Below, piece by piece: positions 63,724-64,000 of a stretch of DNA of 64,000 bases (within the stretch, counting starts at the first letter, position 1; each line of letters starts with the position of its first letter). The notes beneath the pieces were generated by a model, which made no database searches, had not been told where the DNA came from, and was given only the letters and a program-made list of their open reading frames with translations. The position numbers were made by a program, and so were the translations under genes. Source of the DNA: Aulostomus chinensis (lineage: Eukaryota > Chordata > Actinopteri > Syngnathiformes > Aulostomidae); the NCBI GenBank assembly GCA_037954235.1, contig JBBMOA010000018.1, forward strand, positions 3,042,001 to 3,106,000, in the 5' to 3' direction.

Positions 63724-63868
63724 CTTAATAAAGGTTTTGAAAATCTCCTGCGACACCTGGAGGGTCCTTGACTTCTCGCCGTCGTACAAAATCTTCGATC
63801 CCACCGGAGTGTTGTTTTGTGTGATGATGGCCTTGTTGGCGCCATGGCACTTGGTGTTCAGCTGAGCC
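63724..63868 (-). CDS. ST8Sia-type sialyltransferase, stem/catalytic junction exon (most upstream exon in window)
   Basis: One base of a split codon precedes 48 codons, AQLNTKCHGANKAIITQNNT, then PVGSKILYDGEKSRTLQVSQ and EIFKTFIK. The NNTPVGSKILY pattern (a possible glycosylation site followed by a GxxxxY stretch) and the EIFKTF end match the region just before motif L in mono-ST8Sia enzymes. The acceptor is CCCCAG and the donor GTATTT. With the next three exons this gives 275 residues. The remaining N-terminal part (cytoplasmic tail, membrane anchor and stem, about 100 residues in the family) lies beyond 64000. Confidence 0.82.
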
Positions 63869-64000
63869 CTGGGGACACAGGAGGGCTCTGTTGTTAACGG
63901 TCCAGGTCCAGAACGTAAAAGCTTCACGACCGACTGATCTGGATCCATCAGAACAGGCGGGTAATTCATTCTAATCAGTCTCGCATTTCAAAAATGTTGC
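63869..64000 (-). other. Sialyltransferase intron, continuing beyond the right edge
   Basis: No splice-bounded coding block is seen between the acceptor at 63869 and the window end. Confidence 0.6.

Overview
The window is vertebrate nuclear DNA, almost certainly from a ray-finned (teleost, probably percomorph) fish. The evidence is the gene content, small GT-AG introns in the housekeeping gene, very many long CA/GT microsatellites, and several interspersed repeats of a kind common in percomorph genomes. It is not prokaryotic: there are no operons, and nearly all short open frames are chance frames in intron or intergenic DNA.

Layout. (1) About 1-6065, plus strand: the last seven coding exons, 3' UTR and poly(A) signal of eftud2, the U5 snRNP 116-kDa GTPase (Snu114) of the spliceosome. 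The seven exons splice in phase into 261 residues ending in a natural stop. (2) About 6066-50988: a 45-kb stretch with no gene I can identify. It holds microsatellites, three copies of a fold-back (hairpin) repeat, a tRNA-Cys-like sequence, tRNA-derived SINE-like heads, other fish repeats, a CpG-rich open-frame segment near 10.6 kb, and candidate regulatory DNA. (3) 50989-52500, plus strand: gjc1 (connexin 45 family) with its whole 485-codon frame in one exon, preceded by a splice acceptor, so a non-coding first exon lies upstream in the gene-poor stretch. A long 3' flank with several poly(A) signals follows. (4) 61098-63868, minus strand: the last four exons of an ST8Sia-type alpha-2,8-sialyltransferase, tail-to-tail with gjc1. 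Its N-terminal exons lie beyond the right edge.

The order eftud2 then gjc1, in the same orientation, matches mammals (human 17q21.31, where HIGD1B sits between them). I found no higd1b-like frame here. The three genes do not form a pathway: one serves splicing, one electrical and metabolic cell coupling, one sialylation of glycolipids or glycoproteins in the Golgi. The most interesting non-genic signals are CTCF-like motifs, convergent around the gjc1 domain and divergent on its 3' side; the fold-back repeat family; and an 88-bp perfect AT palindrome plus a purine/pyrimidine hairpin inside a sialyltransferase intron.
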